The notes: generated from the sequence alone by a model not told the origin. DNA of 64,000 bases from Tillandsia leiboldiana (GCA_029204045.2 CM055076.1:21392269-21456268); one strand, 5' to 3'. Numbered from the stretch's first letter, positions 36,314 to 48,693 are shown. Numbers and translations: made by a program.

Positions 36314-36503
36314 GTTGTAACTAGGGGTGGCAATCCAGCTCGTTGTTCGCGAGCCAGCTCGTGTTCGGCTCGAAATGAGCTCGAGATCGAATCGCTCGTT
36401 TAGCAAACGAGCCGAACACGAGCCAAGTTTTTCAGCTCGTTTAATAAACGAGCCGAACACGAGCTGGGGTCAGCTCGCTCGTGTTCGGCTCGATAACAGC
36501 TAG

Positions 36504-36573
<70 letters not shown>

Positions 36574-36796
36574 CTAGGCTGGAATACTATTAATAGTACC
36601 AAGTCATTGGTACTATTAAGTTTTTAACCGTTGAATTAAGAGATATGTGGTTGAGATGATAATGAACCCCTTGGGTTTAATGGGTGGTTGGGGAAATAGT
36701 AAAATCTAACGGTGAAAATAATTAAAGGACTTGATCTAACGGTAGAAAACTTGATAGCACCAAATGTTTGGTACTATCGATAGTATACTAGCCGGA

Positions 36797-36829
<33 letters not shown>

Positions 36830-37126
36830 AACTTTACTATTTAGATTTTAGGCCATCAATTTTTTGTGAATTTTAATTATTAGATTAAAATTTTAATTTT
36901 TTAATTTTCTTTCAACTTTACACCTAATAGTGAGAATGAAAATTAAATTTGTTGTTCGCGAGCCAGCTCGTATTCGGCTCGTTAATAAACAAGCCGAACA
37001 CGAGCCGAATTTTTCAGCTCGATATTTAAACGAGCCAACTCGTGTTCGGCTCGTTTATTAAACGAGCCGAACACGAGCCGACCCCAGCTCGCTCGTGTTC
37101 GGCTCGTTGACACCCCTAGTTGTAAC
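36314..37126. mobile_element. hAT-type element with 8-bp target duplication
   Basis: The element 36322-37118 has ends TAGGGGTGGCAA and TTGACACCCCTA and perfect GTTGTAAC duplications at 36314-36321 and 37119-37126. Eight-base duplications and a TAGGGGTG terminus are hallmarks of hAT. The subterminal parts are rich in GAGCCGAACACGAG and its complement. It has no transposase. A MITE with TA flanks is inserted in its middle. Confidence 0.9.
36507..36828. mobile_element. Foldback MITE with (TA)n flanks nested in the hAT element
   Basis: The MITE body at 36571-36799 starts GAGCTAGGCTGGAATACTAT and ends with CTATCGATAGTATACTAGCC then GGACTC. (TA)n runs lie at 36509-36570 and 36800-36826. Confidence 0.8.
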
Positions 37127-37901
37127 TAACTATTACAATCAAATGACTTCATCAATTAGTACAATTGTATTAAACTAGTAATTTTGCTATTCAACATAGA
37201 AGGAAAACAAAAAATTACATTTAGCCTATAAATATATAATGGGTTCATATTCCATTTAACCGAATAGAAATTTCATTCACAGAATTTCATACACAACTCT
37301 CCAACACAAGTTAAGAATGTTTTCTAAAAAAAATTGCACTATCCAGAACTACATATGAAAGTCCATGATTTCAAAAATAGAAACTTGATTGTTACATATA
37401 AAAGAATGCTACACTTCCCCCCCCCCCCCAAAAAAAAAAAAAACAAAAATTAAAAATCGTGCTTACTCTCAAGAAAAAAAAAAATTAAAAAACCATGCTT
37501 GCTCTCAGGAAAAAAAAAAAAAAAAAATCATACTTTCGTCGTCGAAGCATCGGATCGATCGAGGAAGGGGAGCACCTGCGGAGAGGGGGGGGCGGAGAGA
37601 GGAAGAGAGGCGCCAGCTCCGTACTCAACTCGCGCAAAGTAGCAAAGCCGCGGCGTTGTCTGAGCGTCGGAGCCGGGATAGGGATCGCCGGCAGAGAGAG
37701 GAAGAGGGAGAGGGAAAGGGAAAGTGAAAGAAAGAGAATAACAGAGATAGCAGAGAGAGAACGGATCACGTTGTAATGGCGTAACGGCGTCCTCCGTTAG
37801 AGTCCCTCATTAATAACGCACGGATCCCAAAATAACTGTAATCCAACGGTGATAAAATCACAAGCACGAAACCTCCTGTGCTTGTACAAGCACAGAAGTC
37901 C

Positions 37902-37905
<4 letters not shown>

Positions 37906-37943
<38 letters not shown>
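37906..37943. repeat. (TA)n microsatellite
   Basis: A TA run between the large TIR element and the next MITE. Confidence 0.95.
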
Positions 37944-37945
<2 letters not shown>

Positions 37946-38172
37946 CTAGGCTACTATACTATTAATAGCACCAATTTATTAGTGCTATTAAGTTTTTAAC
38001 CTTTGGATGAAGAGACGTGCGATTAGGATAATAGTGAGCTCCTAGGGTTTAGAGGGTGGTTGAAAAAATAGTATGATCTAAGGGATGAAAATGATCTAAG
38101 GGGTGGATCTAACGGTGGAAAACTTGGTAGCACCAAGTGCTTGGTGCTATCGATAGCATAGTAGCCGGACTC
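37944..38172. mobile_element. Foldback MITE, ~230 bp
   Basis: AACTAGGCTACTATACTATT mirrors ATAGCATAGTAGCCGGACTC. A mirrored AGCACCAA/TTGGTGCT pair lies just inside. TA on both sides. Confidence 0.75.
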
Positions 38173-38186
38173 TATATATATATATA

Positions 38187-38413
38187 ATTGAGCTCCTATG
38201 CTTTTAAAAGTACCAAGTCATTGATGCTTGTAGATTTTTAACCCTTCGATGAAAGGATATGCAGTTAGGATGATAGTGGGCCCCTTGGGTTTAGTCGGTG
38301 GTTGGTAGAATAGCGTGATCTAAGGGATAAAATTAGTCAAAGGGAAAAATCTAACGGTAGAAAACTTACAAGCACTAATTGCTTGGTGCTTTTAAAAGCA
38401 TAGTAGCCAGACT
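38187..38413. mobile_element. Foldback MITE, ~227 bp
   Basis: ATTGAGCTCCTATGCTTTTA mirrors TTTAAAAGCATAGTAGCCAG. The interior GGATGATAGTGGGCCCCTTG is shared with 52364-52575 and 52679-52907. TA flanks. Confidence 0.75.
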
Positions 38414-38421
38414 ATATATAT

Positions 38422-38459
<38 letters not shown>

Positions 38460-38460
38460 T
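38414..38460. repeat. (TA)n(GA)n microsatellite
   Basis: A short TA tract followed by a GA tract with one AAA interruption. Confidence 0.9.
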
Positions 38461-39447
<987 letters not shown>

Positions 39448-39502
<55 letters not shown>

Positions 39503-39518
39503 TATATATATATATATA
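39448..39518. repeat. (TA)n before resumed copia RT
   Basis: A TA run with one GATATA interruption, ending where reverse-transcriptase coding resumes. Confidence 0.95.
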
Positions 39519-39850
39519 AGCAGCATCTCGAAATTGGAACACTTGTTTCAATGATGCAATTGAATCGTTCAATTTCATTAGAAATGAGAAGCCATGTGTA
39601 TACAAAAAAGTTAGTAGAAGAGCTGTCACATTCCTTGTATTTTATGTGGATGGCATACTCCTGATAGGAAATGGTATTCTTAAGCTGAGCTTAGTCAATT
39701 TATGCCTATCAAAAGAATTTTCCATGAAAGATTTTGGTGAAGCACCTTATATCTTAGGAATAAAAGTCTATAGGAATAGACCTAAGAAGTTGCTTAGCCT
39801 ATCGCAAAGAATATACATAGATGAAGTGCTGAAAAGGTTCAACATTGAGA

Positions 39851-39854
<4 letters not shown>
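39519..39854 (+). pseudogene. copia element 2 reverse transcriptase, 3' part
   Basis: In one open frame: SRNWNTCFNDAIESFNFI, FYVDGILLIGNG, FSMKDFGEAPYILGIKVYRN and LSLSQRIYIDEVLKRFNI. This continues the domain broken at 31946; the strand and family are the same. The catalytic YVDD is YVDG here. The fragment again ends in (TA)n, and no further copia coding follows. Confidence 0.85.

Positions 39855-39929
<75 letters not shown>
39855..39929. repeat. (TA)n(GA)n microsatellite
   Basis: TA to 39906, then GA. Confidence 0.95.
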
Positions 39930-39930
<1 letters not shown>

Positions 39931-40140
39931 TAGAGCATATATACTTTTAAAAGCACAAGCCAAACCATGCTTGTGAATGTTTTACTATTGGATTTGCATT
40001 GAGATTTGTGTAATTGTACTTTTTATTTCTTTTTCTTTAGTTGACTTTATAATTGCACAAATCTCAATGCAAATCCAACGGTAAAAATTTCACAAGCATG
40101 CTTTAGCTTGTGCTTTTGAAAATATATAAGCTCTACTCTC
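39930..40140. mobile_element. MITE, ~210 bp, copy of 10523-10737
   Basis: It runs from AGTAGAGCATATATACTTTT to ATATATAAGCTCTACTC, with TTGCATTGAGATTTGTG mirrored by CACAAATCTCAATGCAAATC. GA lies to the left, and CT/TA to the right. Confidence 0.75.
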
Positions 40141-40156
40141 TTTATATATATATAGA

Positions 40157-40687
40157 GAGCTAGGCTGGAATGCTATCAGTAGCAAACCGGCTCGGTTGCC
40201 ACCCATTTGTTTCCGATGATGGAGCTTTCAAATCGACGATCGGCACCGTTGAATATGATCTAGACCATTTAAACTATCTAGAAATTAAATTTTATACTTT
40301 TCGATATTCTTTTCTTGTCCATCAAGTGGACAAAAAATGAACGACTGAAAATAAATATCCTTCAAAAAGTGATGATAGGGGAGTCTTGTAATCAAGATCA
40401 AGAGTATAGACTTTAAACAATTTTCTAACAAAAATTCAATTAATTTAGATCTTTTCACACCGTTAAACGAGCAAAAGACTTATATCTACCATTAAAATTA
40501 TACATTTTATAACCTTTTGATCATAAGGTCAAATGATGTCGAAAAGATTTGAAATTTAATTTCTAGATACTTCCAGTGGTCTAGATCATGTTCAATGGTA
40601 CCGATCGTTGATTTGAAAGCTCCATCATCAAAAACAAATGGGTGGCAACCCGGCCAGTTTGCTACTATAGCATTCGAGCTCAACTCT
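40157..40687. mobile_element. MITE, long family (~530 bp)
   Basis: AGCTAGGCTGGAATGCTATC mirrors the right end CTATAGCATTCGAGCTCAAC. The interior resembles 34175-34725. TA lies to the left and (GA)n to the right. Confidence 0.75.
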
Positions 40688-40688
40688 C

Positions 40689-40726
<38 letters not shown>
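40688..40726. repeat. (GA)n microsatellite
   Basis: A pure GA run. Confidence 0.9.
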
Positions 40727-40730
<4 letters not shown>

Positions 40731-40966
40731 GGCTACTATACTATCAATAGTACCTAGCACTTGGTACTATTAGGTTTTCGGCCTTTGGATGAAGGGATGT
40801 GCGGTTAGGATGATAGTGGTCCCCTAGGATTTAGTAGGTTGTTGGTGAAATAATATAAACCCTAGGGAACCTCTATAATCCTAACCGCACATCTCATTAT
40901 CCAAAGGCCGAAAAGTCAATAATACCAAGTGCTTAGTACTATTGATAGTATAATAACCAGACTCTC
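40727..40966. mobile_element. Foldback MITE, ~240 bp
   Basis: ACGAGGCTACTATACTATCA mirrors TTGATAGTATAATAACCAGA. The centre has CCTAGGATTTAGTAGGTTGT. GA lies to the left, and CT/TA to the right. Confidence 0.75.
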
Positions 40967-40995
40967 TCTCTCTATATATATAAATATACATATAG

Positions 40996-41223
40996 AGAGT
41001 TTTGTTACTATACTACCAATAGTACCAAGCACTTGGTAGATTTTTCGGCCCTTGTTTGAAAGGATGTGCAGTTAGGATTCTAGTGGTCCCCTAGTGTTTA
41101 TACTATTTTCCAACAACCCACTAAACCCTAGGGGACTACTATCATCCTAACCACGCTTCATCCAAGGGCTGGAAACTCAATAGTACATAGTACTTAATAC
41201 TATTGATAGCATAGTAGTCTCGT

Positions 41224-41226
<3 letters not shown>
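40996..41226. mobile_element. Foldback MITE, ~231 bp
   Basis: GAGTTTTGTTACTATACTAC mirrors the right end GATAGCATAGTAGTCTCGTC. The core GTGGTCCCCTAG is mirrored by CTAGGGGACTACTA. Confidence 0.7.

Positions 41227-41302
<76 letters not shown>
41227..41302. repeat. (TA)n(GA)n microsatellite
   Basis: TA to 41272, then GA. It directly abuts the gypsy LTR end. Confidence 0.95.
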
Positions 41303-41305
<3 letters not shown>

Positions 41306-43065
41306 CGCCCCGAGTTTAAAAATCCAGTCTAAAATTTTTTTTTAAAATCAGAGTTCACAAAACCGGGAGTAACAGACCGCCACACATATAGAAAATTCTC
41401 TATCCAAACGGACAGAGTCTCCCCTATACATGCATGGCTAGGCAAGTACAATATCATACAATCAGAGATCAAGTACAAAACTTAACTAAATAACATAATA
41501 GAACCTAATCAGTTCTAGACATCCATATAAGTCATACAGTCCTCAAAATATGTAAAGCAAAACTGATCAAAATATAAAATGTCATAGTCAAAGTCCAAGT
41601 CTCAGATAGATCATCAGGGGGGCAGTTCTATCGTGACAGCCTCACTCGTACGTCCCGACATCTCCCCACCCGACGGACCTGAAAAATGGTCACCCAGGGG
41701 TGTGAGATACATCGACAGTGTATCCCAGTGGGCACGACGAGCCGAGAAATAGCTAATCGTACCTACTGGATACTAAAATCTGCGGATAGTAATAAATCAA
41801 TGGATAAAGCTGAATACTGAATAAGCATGCTGGTTTAATACGGAAATCAAATAAGTGCTGATAATAAATGACTGAAATCAAACAGGAACTGAATAATAAA
41901 GGGTACAAGATAAATAGCTACATGTAAATGAAACATGAAGATGATAACAGCTATGCATCAATGGTAGAAACTCAAATACCCAATCACATGCCACTTTTGG
42001 TCACACACGACCTCAGGCTAAGCCACTGATCCGCACTATAACTGGCTGACATAACCTGCACTCACAGAGGCTCCGCCTCCCGATGCAAAGGCTCACGGGT
42101 CCTTCCTCTAGACCACTTTACCGGTAAAGAACACTAAGACGGGGGCCAGACCGCTAGTGTACGTGAAGTACAGCAGTGAGTGGCAAGTCACAATGCAATG
42201 CTCAAGCTCACGGTCTAATGACCGGGTAGTCGGCAAACCAGCCGAGATCCCCTCAGGGAAGCAACTATCTGTCTGTACATCAATCAGGTCTATCATGCAT
42301 AACTGGAAACAAAAGTAAATATCTCTGGATATAATGCAATCTAATAACTAATAGATATGAAGCAACAATAGGCATGATCAGACCATGAATATCAACTGTG
42401 CTGAATACAGGAATAAAAATGACAGGCAAACATGAAATGTCCAGGTAGATGTCTATCAACTAAGGATAAAAGACATGTAACATAATCAAGGCTAAATCAA
42501 AAACAAGTGTCCGACTGGACTAAAGCAACCAGAGGGCCGAAAAGATAAAGCCCGGACCGAAGATAACCCACCTGTGTGTAGGCCGATCCCGAACTCCCGC
42601 TAGTCACTGGGAGACTGGTGTTGAACTGCTGGGACCTGAACAGGAACTGGAATCAGAAACAGACTCACTCATACCCATCCTGACGACACTAAAGTAACAC
42701 AGCGTTAACACGGGTCAACTTAGCCGGAAACCGTAAAATCGACAATTTCGCCAATTTACGGAACGGGATCCAATTCCCGCTCAACAAAAGTCTACAGACT
42801 TCTAACAAATTGCCCAAGAACAAGTTTACACCGTTGACATGCTGTCCATAAGGTGACAATTTCAAGCTAACCCTTAAACATCTCTAATTAGCACAATAAA
42901 CATTTATTTAAAACTTAAAAATGACCCGTTCTCTAAATCCGGGAAACCAGAGACAGCGCCGTAAGTTTCAGTGCGTCCGTTTCGACGAGACGAAGCTCGT
43001 GCTCACAGGCTTGGGCCAACACGAGGCCCAACAACAAAGTTGGCCCATCTCTGTGTAACTCGAGC
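41303..43065 (-). mobile_element. LTR of gypsy element 1, minus strand
   Basis: Read on the minus strand the sequence ends CTCGGGGCGTGAC, a common 3' end of long chromovirus LTRs, lacking the last A where the (GA)n tract begins. It has no coding frame. Its place, on the 3' side of a minus-strand gypsy pol, fits a 3' LTR. The start near 43000-43065 is not sharply defined because an inverted integrase segment intervenes. Confidence 0.6.
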
Positions 43066-43076
43066 CTTGCTTTGAG

Positions 43077-43565
43077 TTGCTGACCGCGCAGAGCAGGCAG
43101 AAAAGCTATGTGGACCAGCGACGACCAGATTTGGAGTTCCAAGTTGGTGACCATGTCCTGCTTAAGGTGTCGCCAACTCGTGGAATCAAGCGATTTGGGA
43201 TCCGCAACAAGCTTAGTCCTCGTTTTGTCGGTCCCTTTGAGATTCTGGAGCGTATTGGTCCTGTAGCATATCGACTGGCACTTCCTCCTAGCCTCGCCCG
43301 TGTGCATAACGTCTTTCACGTCTCTATGCTCCGGAAGTACATCAGGGATCCTTCGCATGTCATTAGCCCCACCGCTGTCCAGCTTCGTGAGGATCTGAGT
43401 TATGATGAGACACCTCTGAAGATCCTTGCACGAGATGAGAAGAAGCTGAGGAACATATCGATTCCCTATGTCAAGGTGCAATGGGAGAACCATGAGGAGC
43501 GCGAAGCCACTTGGGAGCGCGAGTCGGACATGTTAGAGCGTTTTCCTCATTTATTTACCTCCTAG
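43077..43565 (+). pseudogene. gypsy integrase C-terminus and chromodomain, inverted
   Basis: The 162-codon frame reads LLTAQSRQKSYVDQRR (GPY/F-type integrase tail) from 43077, with PRFVGPFEILERIGPVAYRL, VHNVFHVSMLRKYIRD and DEKKLRNISIPYVKVQWENH, a chromodomain-like end, then a stop. This part normally follows the integrase core on the same strand. Here it lies on the plus strand while the neighbouring core (43571-44662) is on the minus strand. Thus a segment of about 0.5 kb has been inverted. The chromodomain is thought to guide chromoviruses to heterochromatin. Confidence 0.85.
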
Positions 43566-43570
43566 TTGTA

Positions 43571-44662
43571 CTAAGTTTCCACGCGCACTCTGGTCTCAGC
43601 ATCCTCAAGTAACTCTGGCCCGATAACACGGCGCTCACCGACGTCATCCCAGCAGATGGGGGAACGACATCGGCGTCCGTACAGTGCCTCATAAGGAGCC
43701 ATACCGATACTCGCCTGATAACTGTTGTTATAGGCGAACTCCACCAAAGGAAGATACCGGTACCAGCCGTCTCCGTACTCAAGTACACAGGCTCTCAGCA
43801 TATTCTCCAGTATCTGAATGACTCGCTCAGACTGCCCGTCACTCTGTGGGTGGAAAGCAGTACCGAAGTTCAACTTCGTGCCCAAAGCCTCCTGTAGACT
43901 CCTCCAGAATTGAGACACAAAGCGAGTGTCTCGATCCGAGACGATCGATACCGGAATGCCATGGAGTCGAACGATCTCATCAACGTAGAGCTGGGCAAGT
44001 CGATCTCGAGTCCATGTCGTGTGCATCGGCAGAAAGTGGGCCGACTTAGTGAGTCGATCCACAATGACCCAAATCGCATCATGACCTCGCTGGGATCGAG
44101 GCAGACCGGTAACAAAATCCATAGTAATCTGCTCCCACTTCCAAACTGGTACAGGAAGCGGTTGCAGTTTCCCCGCCGGTCTCTGGTGTTCTGCCTTCAC
44201 CTGCTGGCAAACCAAACACTGAGCCACATGGTTCGCCACATCGGCCTTCATCCCAGGCCACCAGTAGTGCTGCTTCAGATCCCGGTACATTTTAGTCCCT
44301 CCAGGATGTACCGTATATAGGGATCGATGAGCCTCAGTAAGAATATCCTTCTTCAATTCACTGTCATCTGGAACACACCAACGGCCCTTAAATCGGATAG
44401 AGCCATCGGCATGCAACTGATAATCCTCCGTCTGGCCCAGCGATATCAATTCTCGAATCTTCTGGAATGAAGGATCTGACTGCTGTCCCTCCTTTATGCG
44501 ATCGTGTAAGGTAGACTGCACTACCATCGCTAAAAGTCGAGCAGTCGTTCCTGTAGGAACAATCTCCAACTCCAGTCGCTGGAACTCAGAAATCAAACGG
44601 TCCTGCTCCGTGATCATCAGTAACTCCGGCGATACATGCTTCCTGCTCAAAGCATTAGCCAC
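43571..44662 (-). pseudogene. gypsy element 1 (left arm) integrase core
   Basis: The 363-codon frame contains the HHCC zinc region (HPGGTKMYRDLKQHYWWPGM...QCLVCQQVKA) and the D,D35E core: WEQITMDFVTGLP, VSDRDTRFVSQFW and HPQSDGQSERVIQ. All three acidic residues are present. It ends abruptly at 43571 just beyond VIGPELLEDAETRVRV, where homology to the right arm stops. Confidence 0.9.
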
Positions 44663-44671
44663 GACATTGGC

Positions 44672-45565
44672 TCAACCTGGATGATACTGAATAGTGAGAT
44701 CATAATCCTTTAGTAGTTCGAGCCAACGTCGCTGCCTCAAGTTCAACTCTTTCTGTGTGAAGATGTACTTAAGGCTCTGGTGATCAGTGTAGACCTCACA
44801 GTGGACTCTATATAGATAATGCCTCCACAGCTTGAGAGCGAAAACCACCGCCGCAAGCTCGAGATCATGCGTCGGATAGGCTATCACCTTCTCGTTCTGC
44901 ATCAGAACACAACCCAGACCGATCCGAGAAGCGTCACAATATACGACGTAATTCTCGCCTTGGACCGGTAATGTCAATATAGGTGCCTCGGTCAGTAGCC
45001 GCTTCAACTCATCGAAAGCAAGCTGGCACTCTGGAGTCCATATGAACTTCTCCTCCTTCCGGGTCAAACGAGTCATCGGAGAGGCGATTTTTGAAAACCC
45101 CTCGACGAACCGTCGATAATACCCTGCAAGACCGAAAAAGCTGCGAACCTCAGTCGCACTGGTCGGCTGTGGCCACTCCTTGATAGCCTCAATCTTCTTA
45201 GGATCCACAGCGACACCATCAGCAGATATGATATGCCTAAGAAATGTGACTTCCCTAAGCCAAAAGTCGCACTTCTTGAACTTGGCATAGAGATTGTTCT
45301 CCCGCAGGACTTGGAGAACCCGACGAAGATGATCCTGATGCTCCAGATCGCTCCTTGAATATATAAGGATGTCGTCAATGAATACCACGACGAAACGATC
45401 TAGGAAGGGTCTGAATACCCTATTCATCATATCCATAAAGGCAGCTGGGGCATTAGTCAGCCCAAACGGCATCACTGTAAATTCGTAGTGGCCGTACCTG
45501 GTACGAAAAGCGGTCTTCGAAACATCCTCCGCTCTAACCCTTAACTGATGATATCCGGATTGCAA
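44672..45565 (-). pseudogene. gypsy element 1 (left arm) RT end and RNase H
   Basis: The frame includes GHYEFTVMPFGLTNAPAAF and the catalytic VVFIDDILIYS, then FFGLAGYYRRFVEGFSKIA, and RNase H with YVVYCDASRIGLGCVL and VYTDHQSLKYIF. Twelve residues around ASRQL are deleted near 44880 compared with the right arm. The frame ends at a stop where the right arm has Arg (PGRANVVAD). Confidence 0.9.
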
Positions 45566-46005
45566 GTCGATCTTGGAAAATACCGACCCCTGGAGCTGGT
45601 CGAAAAGATCGTCAATCCGAGGGAGAGGATAGCGGTAACCTTTTTCTTCACGAATACCCTATTCAACTCCCGATAGTCAATGCACAGACGCAGACTGCCG
45701 TCCTTTTTCTTCACGAAGAGCACAGGTGCGCCCCAAGGAGAAATACTGGGTCGAATGAAACCCAAGGCCAGTAAGTCTTCTAGCTGCGTCTTCAACTCCT
45801 TCAACTCAGCAAACGCCATGCGGTAGGGCGCTCGCGAAATAGGAGTGGTGCCAGGAATAAGATCGATGACGAACTCGATTTCTCGCTCGGGTGGCATCCC
45901 CGGAAGCTCAGCAGGAAATACGTCTGAAAAATCCCGCACAACGGGGATATCCTCAATCCGACGAGTAATAGTAAGAGTGTTGACAGCCATGGCAAGATAT
46001 GCCAC
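45541..46005 (-). pseudogene. gypsy element 1 (left arm) RT N-terminal part, frameshifted
   Basis: It begins in the protease-RT linker with VVRDFSDVFPAELPGMPPER and reaches FVKKKDGSLRLCIDYRELN. Then a short foreign insertion shifts the frame. The inserted bases (45639-45654) repeat a 16-mer found at 45702-45717 in the same gene. The right arm has normal sequence here. Confidence 0.85.
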
Positions 46006-46117
46006 ACCATCTCTCGAGACGACGAACTGGGGTCACAGAACAGATCCCCAAATAAGCTGAAGGCTCGAAACCCGAGTAGATCAACTCCGCTCCACCAAGC
46101 GGATCCAAAGTCAACCT

Positions 46118-47413
46118 TCAAAAGGTACAATCGATAGTAGCCCGATACTTAGACAACCAGTTCATCCCCAAAATCACGTCGTATTGACGAAGTTTGAGGA
46201 CGAACAAAGATATAGGAAAACTCCGTCCGCCAAGATGAATCGGGCATAACCGGAGCTCTTCGTTGATAAGAACACTATGACCAGGAATCTCTACCCAAAA
46301 ACGGTGTCTAGTCGGCTGAACAATAATACCATGGGAAATGACGAAGTAGGTAGAAATAAAAGAGTACGAAGCCCCCGTGTCAAATAATGTCCTAGCATGA
46401 TGACCAAAAATAAAAGTAGTACCTCCTAGGTTCTCCTCTGGAGTAGGCTCACCCTGAGTCAGAGCAAAGACGCGTCCACCTGCAGTCTGACGCGTCCCTG
46501 TAGGTGGTCGAGGAAGAGGGGGACGCCCAGAGGAAGCCGAACTAGGCGCCGGACCCTGTCGTCTAGGTGGTGCAGCTGGTACAGGAGCTGTTATCTGCGC
46601 GGGTGCAGATCCCCGCGGGCATGCCGCAGCCAAATGTCCAGGCTGGCCGCACTTGTAGCATCGGCCATGCCTCTGGTTGCAGTCGGTTGCACGGTGCGTA
46701 CCCCCGCAGAAAACGCACGGTCGGGGCCCCCAGTTGGGGTTGACGAAACCACTAGTGGCCGGTGATCTCCGGGGCCACTTCTTCAGTCGCGACTGCTTCG
46801 CCTTCTTGTTTTGGTTAGAGGATCCACCACCACTCTCGGAAGATGCTCGCTTCTTGCCTTTGTCCTTATCTGCAGCATTCCGCTCGGCGCGGAAAATAAG
46901 GACGTCCGCCTCAATAGATAAGCACCGCTCCACACAGTTGTCGAAGTCGGTGATCAGGTGGGATGAGAGCTGGCGACGAATCTCATGTCTCAGTCCCTGG
47001 GAGAAGAGGCGCACCTTGCGCCGTTCCTCGCGCACTGCCTGAGGAACCAGGTCAGCAATGCGCGAGAACTCCTGCTCGTACTCGCGGACAGTCTTGTCTC
47101 CTTGCTTGATGTTTTCTAGCTCCCGCTCGAGACCCTCCTTGGTGGTCTCCTTCAAGTGATGATGGTACATTGCCGACTTGAAGTCTTCCCAGGTGGGTTC
47201 AAGCAGACCCTCGAAATGATGCTCTCGATGACGTCTCCACCACTTTGATGCCCTGCCCTCAAGGCAATGCACCGCGATATGCACTTTATCGCGGTCCTCC
47301 GTGTACACGTCCTGGAATAGCTTTTCCATATGGTCGATCTACTGTTCGACCGCCCAATGATCATCATCCTTGCCCTCGAATACTTGCGGCTTGAATTTCT
47401 TGAACTCGAGCAG
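46118..47413 (-). pseudogene. gypsy element 1 (left arm) gag-protease
   Basis: The gag core WWRRHREHHFEGLLEPTW and YEQEFSRIADLVPQAV is followed by two CCHC-type knuckles (CVFCGGTHRATDC and CYKCGQPGHLAAAC) and the aspartic protease site LFDTGASYSFIS, then GMNWLSKYRATIDC. Coding similarity extends upstream of the ATG at 47329 to the palindrome centre, showing that the gag N-terminus and everything 5' of it are missing. Confidence 0.9.
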
Positions 47414-47436
47414 AGAAGGCTCGAGCAAAGGCTGTT
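47414..47436. other. Centre of the gypsy palindrome (23-bp spacer)
   Basis: On the left, ...TTCTTGAACTCGAGCAG ends at 47413. On the right, its exact complement CTGCTCGAGTTCAAGAA begins at 47437. The spacer itself contains CTCGAGCAAAGG and so has partial similarity to the arms. Confidence 0.9.
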
Positions 47437-48693
47437 CTGCTCGAGTTCAAGAAATTCAAGCCGCAAGTATTCGAGGGCAAGGATGATGATCATTGGGCGG
47501 TCGAACAGTGGATCGATCATATGGAAAAGCTATTCCAGGACGTGTACACGGAGGACCGCGACAAAGTGCATATCGCGGTGCATTGCCTTGAGGGCAGGGC
47601 ATCAAAGTGGTGGAGACGTCATCGAGAGCATCATTTCGAGGGTCTGCTTGAACCCACCTGGGAAGACTTCAAGTCGGCAATGTACCATCATCAATTGAAG
47701 GAGACCACCAAGGAGGGTCTCGAGCGGGAGCTAGAAAACATCAAGCAAGGAGACAAGACTGTCCGCGAGTACGAGCAGGAGTTCTCACGCATTGCTGATC
47801 TGGTTCCTCAGGCAGTGCGCGAGGAACGGCGCAAGGTGCGACTCTTCTCCCAGGGACTGAGACATGAGATTCGCCGCCAGCTCTCATCCCACCTGATCAC
47901 CGACTTCGACAACTGTGTGGAGCGGTGCTTATCTATTGAGGCGGACGTCCTTATTTTCCGCGCCGAGCGGAATGCTGCAGATAAGGACAAAGGCAAGAAG
48001 CGAGCATCTTCCGAGAGTGGTGGTGGATCCTCTAACCAAAACAAGAAGACGAAGCAGTCGCGACTGAAGAAGTGGCCCCGGAGATCACCGGCCACTAGTG
48101 GTTTCGTCAACCCCAACTGGGGGCCTCGGCCGTGCGTTTTCTGCAGGGGTACGCACCGTGCAACCGACTGCAACCAGAGGCATGGCCGATGCTACAAGTG
48201 CGGCCAGCCTGGACATTTGGCTGCGGCATGCCCGCGAGGATCTGCACCCGCGCAGATAACAGCTCCTGTACCAGCTGCACCACCTAGACGACAGGGTCCG
48301 GCGCCTAGTTCTGCTTCCTTTGGGCGTCCCCCTCTTCCTCGACCACCTACAGGGACGCGTCAGACTGCAGGTGGACGCGTCTTTGCTCTGACTCAGGGTG
48401 AGCCTACTCCAGAGGAGAACCTAGCAGGTACTACTTTTATTTTTGGTCATCATGCTAGGACATTATTTGACACGGGGGCTTCGCACTCTTTTATTTCTAC
48501 CCACTTCGTCATTTCCCATGGTATTATTGTTCAGCCGACTAGACACCGTTTTTGGGTAGAGATTCCTGGTCATAGTGTTCTTATCAACGAAGAGCTCCGG
48601 TTATGCCCGATTCATCTTGGCGGACGGAGTTTCCCTATATCTTTGTTCGTCCTCAAACTTCGTCAATACGACGTGATTTTGGGGATGAACTGA
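47437..48693 (+). pseudogene. gypsy element 2 (right arm) gag-protease
   Basis: The same layout as the left arm in the opposite orientation: gag core, two knuckles (first one CVFCRGTHRATDC), protease site LFDTGASHSFIS. It ends in GMN followed by TGA where the left arm has Trp. Scattered residue changes separate the arms (for example HHQL versus HHHL, KKTKQ versus KKAKQ). Confidence 0.9.

Larger units (their letters stand above)
34930..37905. mobile_element. Large TIR element, ~2.98 kb, with ~335-bp inverted ends
   Basis: AGTAGGGCTCATGTGCTTGT at the left is matched by the complement of the right end (ACAAGCACAGAAGTCCTACT). The similarity extends through 34930-35262 and 37563-37905, including GTTGGATTACAGTTA and the TTACGCCATTGCAACGTGAT block and a CT-rich stretch. 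(TA)n lies outside both ends. The interior has no recognisable transposase; only short frames lie at 35686-36136. A hAT element is nested inside. The TIRs share AGCACAGGAGG-type motifs with the smaller MITEs, so it may be a longer relative. Confidence 0.75.

Noticed and set aside
42933..43493. Minus-strand frame of 186 codons
   Set aside because: It is antisense to the recognisable gypsy integrase tail and chromodomain at 43077-43565.
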